Origin: Dyadobacter sp. CY261
Lineage (GTDB): Bacteria; Bacteroidota; Bacteroidia; Cytophagales; Spirosomataceae
Length of the DNA stretch: 64,000 nucleotides
Assembly (NCBI RefSeq): GCF_021440085.1
Contig: NZ_JAKCPW010000002.1
Span: 310,001-374,000, forward strand
Direction: 5' to 3'
Part shown: positions 50,170 through 59,251 of the stretch, piece after piece
Layout: each line of letters begins with the position of its first letter
How positions within the stretch are numbered: the stretch's first letter is position 1
The notes under the pieces: model-generated
What the model saw: only the letters and a program-made list of their open reading frames with translations
Database searches by the model: none
Told to the model about the DNA's origin: nothing
Made by a program: the position numbers and the translations under genes

Positions 50170-51153
50170 ATGAATATAGGAGATAAAGTAAGATTGGTAC
50201 ATGGGCGTGAAGAGGGTATCATCTATGCCTTTTTGCCTGGTAATGTAGTAGAAGTTGAAATTGAAGACGGGTTTCGGATTCCGGTCTTGAAAAATGAGAT
50301 CGTGACTATTTCGCCGGTTGAATCACAGCGGATGGTGAAAGTGGAGGAGCCGAAAAAGGTTGCAAGTCGCTCGGACGTGATCATTCCCCGAAATGTGCCA
50401 TTTGCGGAAAAGGGTATTTACCTCGCATTTATCCCGGTCAACGACAAAGCATTAACCGTTCACGTCATCAATAACACCGACTGGATATTGCCGTTCACAG
50501 CGGTTGCGGCGTCCGAATCCGTAAGTGTCGGCCTGGCTGCGGGCCTGCTACAACCGCGGACCTCGCAAAAATTGACCGAGTTGCAGATGAAGGATTTTGA
50601 AACCTGGCCGGTGTTTGATCTCCAAATGTTCTATTTCAGAGAAGGAAACCACCAGTTGCCATCGGCGTTGACTAAGCGCATCCGCTGCCGGGCGCAGTCG
50701 TTTTACAAAAATAAGGGCAAAGTGCCTGTGCTGGACAAGGATGGTTTTGTATATCAATTGGACGAAGAGAATCTGAAAAGAGAGACGCCAGGTATTACGG
50801 TCGATGTAGCGGGGGAGATTCGGGCGAGTATGCTCGGCCAGTCGGTTCCTGAGCAAAATACCCTCCCTAAACCTGAGAAAGTGATCGATTTGCACATCGA
50901 AAAGCTGGTTCCAAATGCCAAAAGCCTGTCCGTTGACGCCATTCTTAAAAAGCAGCTAGACACTTTTGAAAGTAACCTTGAATCGGCTATTGCCAATGGA
51001 ATGGAGGAAATTACGTTTATACATGGCGCCGGCAGTGGCGCTCTGAAAAATGAGCTGCACCGCAGACTGGGGAAGAACCAGCATGTGCAATTTTTTAAAG
51101 ATGCATTAAAGGAGAAATTTGGATACGGTGCTACCCTCGTCAAAATCAAGTAA
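50170..51153 (+). CDS. DUF2027/Smr-domain protein
   Basis: A 327-residue protein. The N-terminal part (MNIGDKVRLVHGREEGIIYA) is the DUF2027 start with a small SH3-like barrel. The C-terminal 80 residues are an Smr domain with the VIDLHIEKL strand and the EEITFIHGAGSGALKNELHR motif, which in relatives is a nuclease or nucleic-acid-binding element. The HGxGxG is intact. The 3' end overlaps the start of the DUF4403 gene by about 35 bp. Confidence 0.85.
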   Translation: MNIGDKVRLVHGREEGIIYAFLPGNVVEVEIEDGFRIPVLKNEIVTISPVESQRMVKVEEPKKVASRSDVIIPRNVPFAEKGIYLAFIPVNDKALTVHVINNTDWILPFTAVAASESVSVGLAAGLLQPRTSQKLTELQMKDFETWPVFDLQMFYFREGNHQLPSALTKRIRCRAQSFYKNKGKVPVLDKDGFVYQLDEENLKRETPGITVDVAGEIRASMLGQSVPEQNTLPKPEKVIDLHIEKLVPNAKSLSVDAILKKQLDTFESNLESAIANGMEEITFIHGAGSGALKNELHRRLGKNQHVQFFKDALKEKFGYGATLVKIK

Positions 51154-52588
51154 AATATACGTCAGGCGCGGTTATTTTGGAATAATCGCTCTGATAGCAT
51201 TCGTTTTTTGGAGCTGCGGTTCTAAAAAAACCTCCCCTAAGGCCCCTATGGAAGAATATAAATATTCGGATAAGGAGATACAGAACGAGAAACACTTGTC
51301 GGTGCTGAATGTGCCGGTTGAGATCCCTATTTCCGAGATCGAGAGCCAGATCAACAACCAGATTAAAGGGTTGATCTATGAAGACAATAGCTATGAGGAT
51401 GATGATAACGACAACCTGAAAGCGAAAGTGTGGAAGATCAGCCCAATCAAAGTGGTTGCGATAGATTCTTCATTTCTTTTTGAGGTGCCGCTGAAAATCT
51501 GGGTTAGCGCAGGCTATAAGGTGAGCCCACTGGGTATGACCATGTCGGGTTATAAGGACACTGAATTCTCGATACGCATCCGGTTGATCTCCAAAATCGG
51601 CATTACACCGTCGTGGCAGATCAAATCTGAGACTTATTTGGATAGCTACGACTGGATTAGCGAACCCAACATCCGCGTGGCGGGTATCAATATCCCCATC
51701 AAAGGAATGGTGAGCCGCATGCTGAACAAAAATTTTGATGAAATCACGCAAGCCATCGACGAACAGGTTTCTTCCAATCTTGGACTCAAAAAGAATGCGG
51801 AGCTAGCCTGGAATATTGCCCGTCAGCCGGTCATGCTCGCGAAAGAGTACGACACCTGGCTGGTGATCGTGCCCACGGGCCTGGAAATGACTCCGTTGCT
51901 TGCGAAAAATAATGTCCTCCGTTCGGTAATTGGTATTAAAGGTTATACTCAAACCATTACGTCGGCGACAAAGCCGGCAGCAGCACCCTTGCAGAAGTTG
52001 CCGGATTTGAGGATCGTCGATAAGGTGAAGGACGATTTCAAGATCGGCCTGATTAGTCTGGTGTCGTACGAGGACGCCGCCCGGCTGGCCACGAAGCAGT
52101 TGGCAGGCGAGAAGTTCTCGTTTTTGGGAGGCAAGTATAATGTGGAAGTTACCTCCATCGAAATGTACGGGCAGAACGATCGCCTGGTTATCAAAGCGGG
52201 TTTGAAAGGGAGTATCAGCGGCGATATTTATCTGAAAGGAATGCCGTATTACGATCCCGCGACCCAGCAGTTGTCGCTGAAAGGCCTTGATTATGACCTT
52301 GACACAAAAAACTCGATCGTTCGCACGGCAGGCTGGCTTTTACAGGGGCAGTTCAGCAAAATGATGGAAAAACGGATGGTATTCCCGGTAGGCGGCCAGA
52401 TTGCCGACGCCAAAAACACGATTCAGAAAACGCTTGCCAATTATAAAGTCACCGAAGGTGTAGTTGTGAAAGGAATACTTTCCGATATTGTGCCCGACAA
52501 GGTTTACCTCACTCCCAAACACCTTTATTCAGTTGTATTTGCGACTGGAAAAGTCAATTTGAAAGTCGACGGATTGAAAGGAATCTGA
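51119..52588 (+). CDS. DUF4403 family lipoprotein
   Basis: A 489-residue protein with a lipoprotein-like N-terminus: basic residues, a hydrophobic stretch (GIIALIAFVF) and the lipobox FWSCG. The rest is beta-rich with repeated segments such as ISEIESQINNQIKGLIYED and KDDFKIGLISLVSYEDAARL, matching the DUF4403 pattern; such proteins resemble lipid-binding tubular folds. Function is unknown. The start is TTG at 51119 inside the previous gene; GTG at 51128 is an alternative. It is probably translated by coupling. Confidence 0.75.
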   Translation: MDTVLPSSKSSKIYVRRGYFGIIALIAFVFWSCGSKKTSPKAPMEEYKYSDKEIQNEKHLSVLNVPVEIPISEIESQINNQIKGLIYEDNSYEDDDNDNLKAKVWKISPIKVVAIDSSFLFEVPLKIWVSAGYKVSPLGMTMSGYKDTEFSIRIRLISKIGITPSWQIKSETYLDSYDWISEPNIRVAGINIPIKGMVSRMLNKNFDEITQAIDEQVSSNLGLKKNAELAWNIARQPVMLAKEYDTWLVIVPTGLEMTPLLAKNNVLRSVIGIKGYTQTITSATKPAAAPLQKLPDLRIVDKVKDDFKIGLISLVSYEDAARLATKQLAGEKFSFLGGKYNVEVTSIEMYGQNDRLVIKAGLKGSISGDIYLKGMPYYDPATQQLSLKGLDYDLDTKNSIVRTAGWLLQGQFSKMMEKRMVFPVGGQIADAKNTIQKTLANYKVTEGVVVKGILSDIVPDKVYLTPKHLYSVVFATGKVNLKVDGLKGI

Positions 52589-52675
52589 TCAAAAATTTGT
52601 ACAATATTCAGCGGAAGTGCCAGTTTTTTTTACTTTTTATGGTATATTGACTGCTGATCGAAAGAAAGTATTTCT

Positions 52676-52683
52676 TAGCTTTG
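52676..52683 (+). promoter_or_regulatory. -7 element (TAGCTTTG) of rnpB
   Basis: TAGCTTTG fits TAnnTTTG and lies about 7-10 bp before the start of the structured RNase P RNA. The nearest upstream TTG is 26 bp away, longer than usual, so the -33 element is unclear. Confidence 0.5.
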
Positions 52684-52689
52684 TGGTCA

Positions 52690-53106
52690 GAGGAAAGGTC
52701 TAAGCTGTCCTGCCGCTGCGGCTTTTTAGCCGGGGAGGAAAGTCCGGGCAGCATAGAGTGCCGTACTTCCTAACGGGAAGGCAACGTACCGGCGACGGTT
52801 CGTTGACAGCAAGTGCAACAGAGAGGATACCGCCGTGGCATATTTTTTGTGTGCCTCGGTAAGGGTGAAAAGGTGGGGTAAGAGCCTACCGGTTTCCTGG
52901 TGACAGGGAATGCATGGTAAACCTTACGGGCTGAAAGATCAAATAGGTGTTGGTTTACGGGGCTACTCGTCCCTGTTCTTTCGGAACGCCAGCACGGGTA
53001 GATCGTTAGAGGTTCCGGGCGACCGGAATCCTGGATAAATGGCAGGAGCGGATACCAGGTAACTGGTTGAAGTAACAGAACCCGGCTTACAGGCTTGGCT
53101 TTTTTT
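52690..53106 (+). ncRNA. rnpB: RNase P RNA, class A
   Basis: All conserved blocks of bacterial class A RNase P RNA are visible: GAGGAAAGTCCGGGC at about 52735-52749, CAACAGAGAGGATACCGCC near 52817, GGTAAGGGTGAAAAGGTG near 52858, and the 3' ACAGAACCCGGCTTA near 53075. The P1 helix can form between AAGCTGT near 52702 and ACAGGCTT near 53089. A T-run follows at 53100-53107 as terminator. It forms the catalytic part of the tRNA 5'-maturation ribozyme. Ends are placed from P1 and the promoter and may be off by several bases. Confidence 0.95.
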
Positions 53107-53162
53107 CTGATTTTTTGAATTTATTTATAATGCTATATTGAATCACATAACGCGTGTTTCCC

Positions 53163-54674
53163 ATGAAGAAAAAGAATCTTTACGTTGCTTTACTTTGTTC
53201 TACCCTCCTGAGTTACAATACGCACGCCCAAAATCGTACGTATGACGGACCGAATAAAATGAATACTTGGTCTGTTACAGGCTATGGAGGTATTACAAAA
53301 TTCTTCGGAGATTTGACCCAGTACAATGGCTTCTTCAAGCGTGGAGACAGGGAAGAATTAACCGGTGCGTGGGGGCTTTCAGTTAATAAGCAGCTCACCC
53401 CGCTTTTTGGTATCCAGCTTACAGGTGTTAATGGCCGTTTGCAAGGAGCCAAAGACAATCACTACAGCTCTATCAGCGGTGAGACTTACAGCGCTACATT
53501 CAACAGCCCGTCATTTGTTCAATTGACACTGGATGGAACATTGAATGTGAACCGTTTGCTGTTAGGTTACAATAAGCTCCGTCGTTGGAAAGTGGATGCA
53601 CATTTAGGAGGTGGTATCGTTTACTACCACACAGATATTGACTGGACAAACGTAAAAACAGGTGCTGTTGGTCACTTTTCTACTAACACCGACGCAAGTT
53701 CCAAAACTGCTGGTAAATGGGAACGCAACGGATCCACTTACACGCGTGAATGGGTTGTTCCAACAGGTTTGACAGTGCATTATGAACTGTCGTCCCGTTT
53801 CGACCTTGGCCTGGATTACACCCACAACTTCGTAAATACCGAGAAATTGGATGCAACCGTAGGCGGATTGAGCGACTACGATCTGCAAGCGGGTATTTGG
53901 ACGTTCGCGAAAGGTGATTCCAAAAACGACGCCTACGGAATGCTTTCATTAGCAGTTACTTATAAGTTGGGTAAAAATGCGGTTAGAGCAAAAGACGGCA
54001 AATACGATGCAGCCGCAGGACGTTATCACCTGCGTTGGGCTAACCCTCAGCAGCTGATTCCTGTTCCTTACAACCCGACTATGAATGACGCGGATTCAAT
54101 TGCGAAAGCAAATATGCCGAAGCCTGTAGACCCACGTCTTTATACCGATTCCGATGGTGATGGTGTAGCTGATCTGTTTGATAAAGAAGCCAATACACCT
54201 GCGGGTAGCATTGTCTCTGGTGGTGGTGTAGCATTGGATATCGATAAAATTATCCGCGACGCGATCAAAAACAACCTTCCAAAAGACGAATGCGAAGCGT
54301 TGTTCAGCAATATTGAATTTGATACGGACAAAGCGATCATCCGCAATCCTTCTAAGGAAACACTCAGCAAAGTGGTTGAATTGTTGAACATGCGCACCAA
54401 CTGCCGTATCGTACTGGTAGGTCATACAGATGCCCGTGCTTCCGATAGCTACAACGTATCCCTGTCACGTCGCCGCGTCGATGCAGCGAAGCGCTTCCTC
54501 GTTCGTGCAGGCTTGACAGATCCTAGCCGTATTATTGCAGAATACTACGGTGAATATCGCCCAATCGCAGAAAACACAACTGTGGAAGGTCTTCAATCCA
54601 ACCGTCGCGTTGAGATCAAGATCTTGCCAAATAACACAATACGTTCTACTTACCCGGCTGGTTTCCGCCGCTAG
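53163..54674 (+). CDS. OmpA-family outer-membrane protein
   Basis: A 503-residue exported protein. Order: signal peptide (MKKKNLYVALLCSTLLSY), a beta-barrel-like region of about 270 residues, a short Ca-binding-like DSDGDGVADLFDKEANTP element, and a C-terminal OmpA domain (SNIEFDTDKAIIRNPSKETL, LVGHTDARASDSYNVSLSRR) that binds peptidoglycan. I chose the ATG at 53163 over a GTG three codons earlier. It is a likely abundant porin or wall anchor; it ends in a rho-independent terminator. Confidence 0.9.
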   Translation: MKKKNLYVALLCSTLLSYNTHAQNRTYDGPNKMNTWSVTGYGGITKFFGDLTQYNGFFKRGDREELTGAWGLSVNKQLTPLFGIQLTGVNGRLQGAKDNHYSSISGETYSATFNSPSFVQLTLDGTLNVNRLLLGYNKLRRWKVDAHLGGGIVYYHTDIDWTNVKTGAVGHFSTNTDASSKTAGKWERNGSTYTREWVVPTGLTVHYELSSRFDLGLDYTHNFVNTEKLDATVGGLSDYDLQAGIWTFAKGDSKNDAYGMLSLAVTYKLGKNAVRAKDGKYDAAAGRYHLRWANPQQLIPVPYNPTMNDADSIAKANMPKPVDPRLYTDSDGDGVADLFDKEANTPAGSIVSGGGVALDIDKIIRDAIKNNLPKDECEALFSNIEFDTDKAIIRNPSKETLSKVVELLNMRTNCRIVLVGHTDARASDSYNVSLSRRRVDAAKRFLVRAGLTDPSRIIAEYYGEYRPIAENTTVEGLQSNRRVEIKILPNNTIRSTYPAGFRR

Positions 54675-54694
54675 TCATAGCAGACAGTATATTG

Positions 54695-54725
54695 AAAGGA
54701 AGGCAAGAAATTGTCTTCCTTTTTT
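54695..54725 (+). terminator. Rho-independent terminator of the OmpA gene
   Basis: An 8-bp stem, AAAGGAAG (54695-54702) with CTTCCTTT (54715-54722), followed by a T-run to 54725, 21 bp after the OmpA stop. Confidence 0.8.
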
Positions 54726-54760
54726 GTTACCCGTATATTAAGAAAACAGGAAAGTTTGCC

Positions 54761-54768
54761 TACCTTTG
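54761..54768 (+). promoter_or_regulatory. -7 element (TACCTTTG) for the rpsP operon
   Basis: TACCTTTG matches TAnnTTTG exactly and lies 49 bp before the rpsP start. A good -33 TTTG at standard spacing was not found. Confidence 0.55.
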
Positions 54769-54816
54769 CACCCTGTTTAATTACGGGACGAGTTCCCAAC
54801 CATAACAAATTCTAAA

Positions 54817-55386
54817 ATGGCAGTTAAAATTAGGTTAGCGCGTCGTGGACGCAAAAAGAAAGCGATCTACGATATCGTAGTCGCAGATGCCAGAGCACCA
54901 CGTGATGGTCGCTTCATCGAAAAATTGGGTATCTACAACCCAGGTACCAACCCCGCTTTCATCGTTCTGGAATCAGACAAAGCAGTTGACTGGCTTTTGA
55001 AAGGTGCTCAGCCAACTGACACAGCCCGTTCTATCCTGCAACATGAAGGTGTATTGCTTCGCAAACACTTGCAAGTTGGTGTTTTGAAGGGTGCTATCAC
55101 GCAAGAAGTTGCAGATTCACGTTTCGAAGAGTGGAAAGGTTCGAAAACAGACCGTAAAGCTACTGCTGCCGATACTTTGGCACAGCAAAAAGACGCTGAC
55201 AAAAAAGCGAAACTGGATGCTGAGCGTAAAGTTAACGACGCTCGTGCTGAGGCGATCGCCAAGAAAAACGCTCCTCCTGTGGAAGAAGTACCAGCTAGCG
55301 AAGAAGTCGTTGATGAAACTGCTACCGACGCAACTGACGCAACAGATGCAGCGGCAGACGCTCCGGCAGAAGAGTCAGCAGAATAA
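54817..55386 (+). CDS. rpsP: 30S ribosomal protein S16 with acidic C-terminal extension
   Basis: The first 80 residues are S16: VKIRLARRGRKKKAIYDIVV, then DARAPRDGRFIEKLGIYNPG. The remaining 110 residues are a low-complexity Lys/Glu/Ala tail (EEVPASEEVVDETATDATDA and similar), which is common in Bacteroidota S16. S16 binds 16S rRNA early in small-subunit assembly. It heads a canonical rpsP-rimM-trmD cluster. Confidence 0.97.
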   Translation: MAVKIRLARRGRKKKAIYDIVVADARAPRDGRFIEKLGIYNPGTNPAFIVLESDKAVDWLLKGAQPTDTARSILQHEGVLLRKHLQVGVLKGAITQEVADSRFEEWKGSKTDRKATAADTLAQQKDADKKAKLDAERKVNDARAEAIAKKNAPPVEEVPASEEVVDETATDATDATDAAADAPAEESAE

Positions 55387-55408
55387 CTCGATGTTACATA
55401 CATGCTCT

Positions 55409-55439
55409 ATGGGTCTGTCGGTTTTCCGCACAGACTCAT
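55409..55439 (+). terminator. Weak hairpin between rpsP and rimM
   Basis: ATGGGTCTGT (55409-55418) pairs with ACAGACTCAT (55430-55439), 9 of 10, with a short T-rich tract behind it. It could attenuate transcription after rpsP so that rimM and trmD are made in smaller amounts. Confidence 0.35.
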
Positions 55440-55476
55440 ATTGTTTTATACAGAAACTAAATTCTAAATCCGGCAA

Positions 55477-56037
55477 ATGACACAGGATAACTGTTATTTA
55501 TTGGGCTATGTTGTGCGGACCCACGGGACTGCGGGTAATGTGGTGATTTATCTGGATGTGGATTATCCGGATGACTACGGAGACCTGGAAACAGTATATA
55601 TTGAGATAAAAGGGGAGTTGGTACCCTACTTCATTGATGACATCAATCTGCAAAAGCAAAGCAATGCCATTGTGACTTTTGAAGACGTAGACACGATCGT
55701 GAAGGCGCAGGCACTCGTCGGCAGCTCGCTCTATTTGCCTTTGGAAGAATTGCAGGAGTTGGGCGACGATGAATTTTACTATCATGAAATCAAAGGTTTT
55801 CATGTGATTGATCAATCGAAAGGAGAGCTTGGGATTGTGCGGGAGGTGTATTCGCTGAATGGCCAGGACTTGATTGCGATGGATTACCAGGGAACGGAAG
55901 TATTGATCCCAACCGCGAATGATATTGTAATCAAAGCAGATAAGGAAGGGAAGTCTCTTTTGGTAAACCTCCCGGAAGGGTTGTTAGAAGTGTACCTCGA
56001 TAGTTCGTCAGAAAATACGCCTGATGATGCGGATTGA
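55477..56037 (+). CDS. rimM: Ribosome maturation factor RimM
   Basis: A 186-residue protein with the two RimM beta-barrels: [20 protein letters not shown] at the start, and a PRC-barrel with [15 protein letters not shown] and [17 protein letters not shown], ending [20 protein letters not shown]. RimM helps S19/S13-dependent 30S head assembly. It overlaps trmD by 14 bp. Confidence 0.95.
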   Translation: MTQDNCYLLGYVVRTHGTAGNVVIYLDVDYPDDYGDLETVYIEIKGELVPYFIDDINLQKQSNAIVTFEDVDTIVKAQALVGSSLYLPLEELQELGDDEFYYHEIKGFHVIDQSKGELGIVREVYSLNGQDLIAMDYQGTEVLIPTANDIVIKADKEGKSLLVNLPEGLLEVYLDSSSENTPDDAD

Positions 56038-56701
56038 TATACTGAGCTGCGTTCCAAGTTTGCTCGATAGTTTCTTCGCGCATTCTATTTTAAAAAGAGC
56101 GCAGCAAGCGAATCATGTCGAAGTAGTCATTCACGATATTCGTGACTACTCGATCAATAAACACCGCACGATCGACGATTACGCATTCGGCGGTGGCGCC
56201 GGCATGGTCATGCAGATCGAGCCGATTGCGCGTTGTATACGCGCGCTGCAAGGTGAGCGGGAGTATGACGAGGTTATTTATCTGACACCCGACGGTGAGC
56301 AAATGCAGCAAAGAATGGTCAACCAGCTCTCATTAAAAGGCAACCTGATCATGCTCTGTGGGCATTATAAGGGTGTTGATCAACGCGTGCGTGACCTATT
56401 TGTTACGAAAGAAATTAGTATCGGAGACTATGTGCTTTCGGGAGGTGAGTTGGCTGCTGCCGTGCTTTCTGATGCTATTATCCGCCTCATCCCGGGGGTT
56501 CTAAATGATGAGACTTCTGCATTGACGGATTCATTCCAGGATAATTTACTGGCGCCGCCGGTATATTCGCGTCCAGCCGATTTCGAAGGTCATAAAGTGC
56601 CCGAAATCCTGATGTCGGGCCACGAAGCAAAGATTGAGGAGTGGCGTTATGAGCAATCGCTTAAAAGAACAAAAGAAAGAAGGCCGGACCTGTTGCAATA
56701 A
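56024..56701 (+). CDS. trmD: tRNA (guanine-N1)-methyltransferase
   Basis: A 225-residue SPOUT methyltransferase that makes m1G37 in tRNA and prevents +1 frameshifting. Motifs: [33 protein letters not shown] and [15 protein letters not shown], the SAM-binding trefoil knot, plus the catalytic Asp/Arg region [19 protein letters not shown]. Two ATGs (56024, 56027) are possible starts. In many bacteria rplS follows; here it does not. Confidence 0.96.
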   Translation: MMRIDILSCVPSLLDSFFAHSILKRAQQANHVEVVIHDIRDYSINKHRTIDDYAFGGGAGMVMQIEPIARCIRALQGEREYDEVIYLTPDGEQMQQRMVNQLSLKGNLIMLCGHYKGVDQRVRDLFVTKEISIGDYVLSGGELAAAVLSDAIIRLIPGVLNDETSALTDSFQDNLLAPPVYSRPADFEGHKVPEILMSGHEAKIEEWRYEQSLKRTKERRPDLLQ

Positions 56702-56705
56702 CAGC

Positions 56706-56769
56706 GCCGACCTCCGCGGTCCGACCTTTGCGGTCCGACCTCCGCGGTCCGACCTTCGCGGTCCGACCC
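56706..56769. repeat. 14-bp tandem repeat (about 4.5 copies)
   Basis: Units of TCCGACCTCCGCGG begin at 56706, 56720, 56734 and 56748 with one or two changes, plus a partial unit. Each contains the near-palindrome GGTCCGACC. The tract lies 5 bp after the trmD stop, between convergent genes, and could form several alternative hairpins that serve as a terminator. Confidence 0.9.
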
Positions 56770-56789
56770 TTTTCTATGTGTAAGGCGAG

Positions 56790-57233
56790 TTAAAAGTCAA
56801 GATTGCAGTTGATCCATTCATTGTCGAAGTTGGTGCCGTATTTGCGGTAAAAATTGACGGCGGATGTATTCCAGTCAAGCACCTGCCACATCATTCCCGT
56901 ACAGCCGACCTGTTTGGCAGCGATGACCGTCGCATCAAACAGAATTTTTCCGATCCCATTACCACGCATCGATTCGGTCACGATGATATCTTCCATGTAG
57001 AGTCGCTTTCCCTTCCAGGTGGAATAGCGATAGTAGTAGAGGCAAAGCCCGATGATTTTAGAATCCACTTCCGCAACGAAAAAGTCAAACAGCTTTTCGT
57101 GATAGTCGCGGGTCATTTTGTCAACATTATTGGTTACCTGGTTCAAAGCTCTTTCATAGATCGCAAGCTCTTTTACCAATTCGAAAATTGCGGGTATATC
57201 CCCCGCCGTCCCCTGCCTGGTCGAAATATTCAT
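56790..57233 (-). CDS. GNAT-family N-acetyltransferase
   Basis: A 147-residue GNAT protein similar in style to diamine/spermidine N1-acetyltransferases: TRQGTAGDIPAIFELVKELA at the start, YMEDIIVTESMRGNGIGKIL holding the acetyl-CoA pyrophosphate loop (RGNGIG), and WQVLDWNTSAVNFYRKYG near the end. The acyl acceptor is not certain. It lies 51 bp downstream of the RluD-like gene in the same direction. Confidence 0.88.
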   Translation of the reverse strand: MNISTRQGTAGDIPAIFELVKELAIYERALNQVTNNVDKMTRDYHEKLFDFFVAEVDSKIIGLCLYYYRYSTWKGKRLYMEDIIVTESMRGNGIGKILFDATVIAAKQVGCTGMMWQVLDWNTSAVNFYRKYGTNFDNEWINCNLDF

Positions 57234-57284
57234 GATAAGCGGTTTATTAATTAGAAAGGTTAAGAATCGAGAATATACTATTTC

Positions 57285-58316
57285 CTACTGATAGTTCACG
57301 TAGTTTTCCCATTTTTGGAGGATAGCCTGGAAATTTTCAGGGAGGTCGGTGTCGAACTGGATCCATTTACGTGTGGTAGGGTGAATGAAACCAAGTGATT
57401 TGGCATGCAACGCCTGTCCGGGAATAAAGGTGAACGCGTTTTCAACCATTGCTTTGTAGCTGCCGCTGGACACTCCCCGAACGATCTTATCGCCACCGTA
57501 CATTGGGTCGTTAAAGATCGGATGGCCGATGTGCTTCATGTGCGCACGTATCTGATGGGTGCGACCGGTTTCGAGATTGCATTTGATGAGAGAAACATAG
57601 CGCAATGGTTTGATGACTTCATAATGCGTTACGGCGTGTTTGCCCTGGCTGCCATCCACAAACACGTCCATCACACGCCGGTCCCGCGCGCTACGCCCGA
57701 CATGGCCGGTAACAGTGCCTTTTTCGACTTTCGGTTCTCCCCAGATCAGTGCGTGATAAGTCCGTTCAATAGAATGATCGGCGAATTGGCTGGCAAGGAA
57801 GGTCATGGCAAATTCCGTTTTCGCGATCACGAGCAGGCCGGATGTATCCTTGTCAATCCGATGGACAAGGCCGGGACGTCCTTCACCATTTCTGCCTGTT
57901 GGTAGTTGCTGGAAATGGTAAACGAGCGCGTTGATCAATGTGCCCGTCCAGTTGCCGAAGGCGGGGTGCACCACCATTCCTGCCGGTTTGTTGACGATCA
58001 GCAATACGTCGTCCTCATAAACAAAGTTCAGAGGAATATTCTCGGGCAAGATTTCGGTGTCACGCGGGGGCTGTGGCAGCGACAACGTAACGACGTCGAA
58101 AGGTTTGACCTTGTAACTGGCCTTCGTGGGTAGCCCGTTAACCCTCACCGCTTCCGCATCAATCCCATTTTGTATTTTTGTTCGGGAAGCGTTCGCTACG
58201 TGAAGATTCAGATATTTATCGAGCCGCATCAGGCTCTGGCCTTTGTCGGCCACAATGCGGTAATGTTCAAATAAATCGTCCTCATCGGAGGCATTTTCAA
58301 CTAGATCTGCGGACAT
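57285..58316 (-). CDS. RluA/RluD-family 23S rRNA pseudouridine synthase
   Basis: A 343-residue pseudouridine synthase. An N-terminal S4 RNA-binding domain (RLDKYLNLHVANASRTKIQN) precedes the catalytic domain with the active-site Asp in HRIDKDTSGLLVIAK, followed by LIKCNLETGRTHQIRAHMKH and GHPIFNDPMYGG. The size and S4 domain fit RluD. The exact target uridines are inferred. It is divergent from the PLP enzyme gene across only 38 bp. Confidence 0.92.
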   Translation of the reverse strand: MSADLVENASDEDDLFEHYRIVADKGQSLMRLDKYLNLHVANASRTKIQNGIDAEAVRVNGLPTKASYKVKPFDVVTLSLPQPPRDTEILPENIPLNFVYEDDVLLIVNKPAGMVVHPAFGNWTGTLINALVYHFQQLPTGRNGEGRPGLVHRIDKDTSGLLVIAKTEFAMTFLASQFADHSIERTYHALIWGEPKVEKGTVTGHVGRSARDRRVMDVFVDGSQGKHAVTHYEVIKPLRYVSLIKCNLETGRTHQIRAHMKHIGHPIFNDPMYGGDKIVRGVSSGSYKAMVENAFTFIPGQALHAKSLGFIHPTTRKWIQFDTDLPENFQAILQKWENYVNYQ

Positions 58317-58354
58317 TCTCTATTGATTTACAATCGGCAAAATTATCAAAATAA

Positions 58355-59251
58355 GTGGATTTACTAAGTCGGTTATCGCCCACGCCGCTTCAACGTCTAT
58401 CGAATACGGACATTGACCAAGCCGGTGTGCAGTTATATATCAAGCGTGATGACCTTGTTCATCCTGCGGTTTCGGGCAATAAATGGCGGAAGCTGAAATA
58501 TAGCCTGCTAGATGCACAGCATAGCGGAAAGAAGGCTATTCTTACGTTCGGAGGGGCATATTCCAACCATTTGTATGCGACGGCGGCGGCGGGCGCAGCA
58601 TTGGGGCTGAAAACAATCGGCATTGTCAGAGGCTTAGAGCTGGAGGGAAATGACAATGCAACCTTGCAGTTCTGCCGGGCAAATGAGATGGCCTTGCATT
58701 ACGTGACAAGGGAGGAATATCGTCAGCGAAATTCGGAAGAGTATCTTCAGCGTATTTCAGAACAATTCGGACATCCTTATATGATACCCGAAGGTGGTAG
58801 CACATCACTTGCATTAAAGGGAGTTGCCGAAATGGTTACGGAAGTGTCAGATCAGCTAAGTGCCAAACCAGATTTTTTTGCTACTGCAACCGGAACAGGT
58901 GGGACGGCTGCGGGAATTCTGTCGGCCGCTTGTGATGTATTGGCTTTTTCGGCACTAAAAGGAGGAGATTTTCTCAGGGATGACATCCAAAACTTGCTGC
59001 GTGGGGCAAACAGTCCCGGAAAGCTTGCACTGTTTACAGCGTATCACTTTGGTGGTTATGCCAAATGGAACAATGAACTGTTGACATTCATACAAGATTT
59101 TCGGGCTGAATTTGGTATTCAGTTGGAGCAAGTTTACACAGGTAAGATGTTCTATGGCCTCCTCGATCTGATCAGGAAAGGTTATTTCAAGCCCGGCACT
59201 ACTATTGTCGCCGTGCATACTGGAGGCCTGCAAGGGTTGATCAGGATGTGA
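58355..59251 (+). CDS. 1-Aminocyclopropane-1-carboxylate deaminase/D-cysteine desulfhydrase-like PLP enzyme
   Basis: A 298-residue fold-II PLP enzyme. The PLP-lysine region is VSGNKWRKLKYSLLDAQHSG, followed by TFGGAYSNHLYATAAAGAAL, and the phosphate loop is TATGTGGTAAGIL. These fit the ACC deaminase/D-cysteine desulfhydrase family; D-cysteine or other small D-amino acids are the more common substrates in Bacteroidota. The start is GTG at 58355, the only start near the family N-terminus. The 3' end overlaps the antiporter gene by 11 bp on the opposite strand. Confidence 0.85.
   Translation: MDLLSRLSPTPLQRLSNTDIDQAGVQLYIKRDDLVHPAVSGNKWRKLKYSLLDAQHSGKKAILTFGGAYSNHLYATAAAGAALGLKTIGIVRGLELEGNDNATLQFCRANEMALHYVTREEYRQRNSEEYLQRISEQFGHPYMIPEGGSTSLALKGVAEMVTEVSDQLSAKPDFFATATGTGGTAAGILSAACDVLAFSALKGGDFLRDDIQNLLRGANSPGKLALFTAYHFGGYAKWNNELLTFIQDFRAEFGIQLEQVYTGKMFYGLLDLIRKGYFKPGTTIVAVHTGGLQGLIRM

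Noticed and set aside
56706..56769. Possible CRISPR array
   Set aside because: Units are 14 bp and directly adjacent, without unique spacers; it is a simple tandem repeat.
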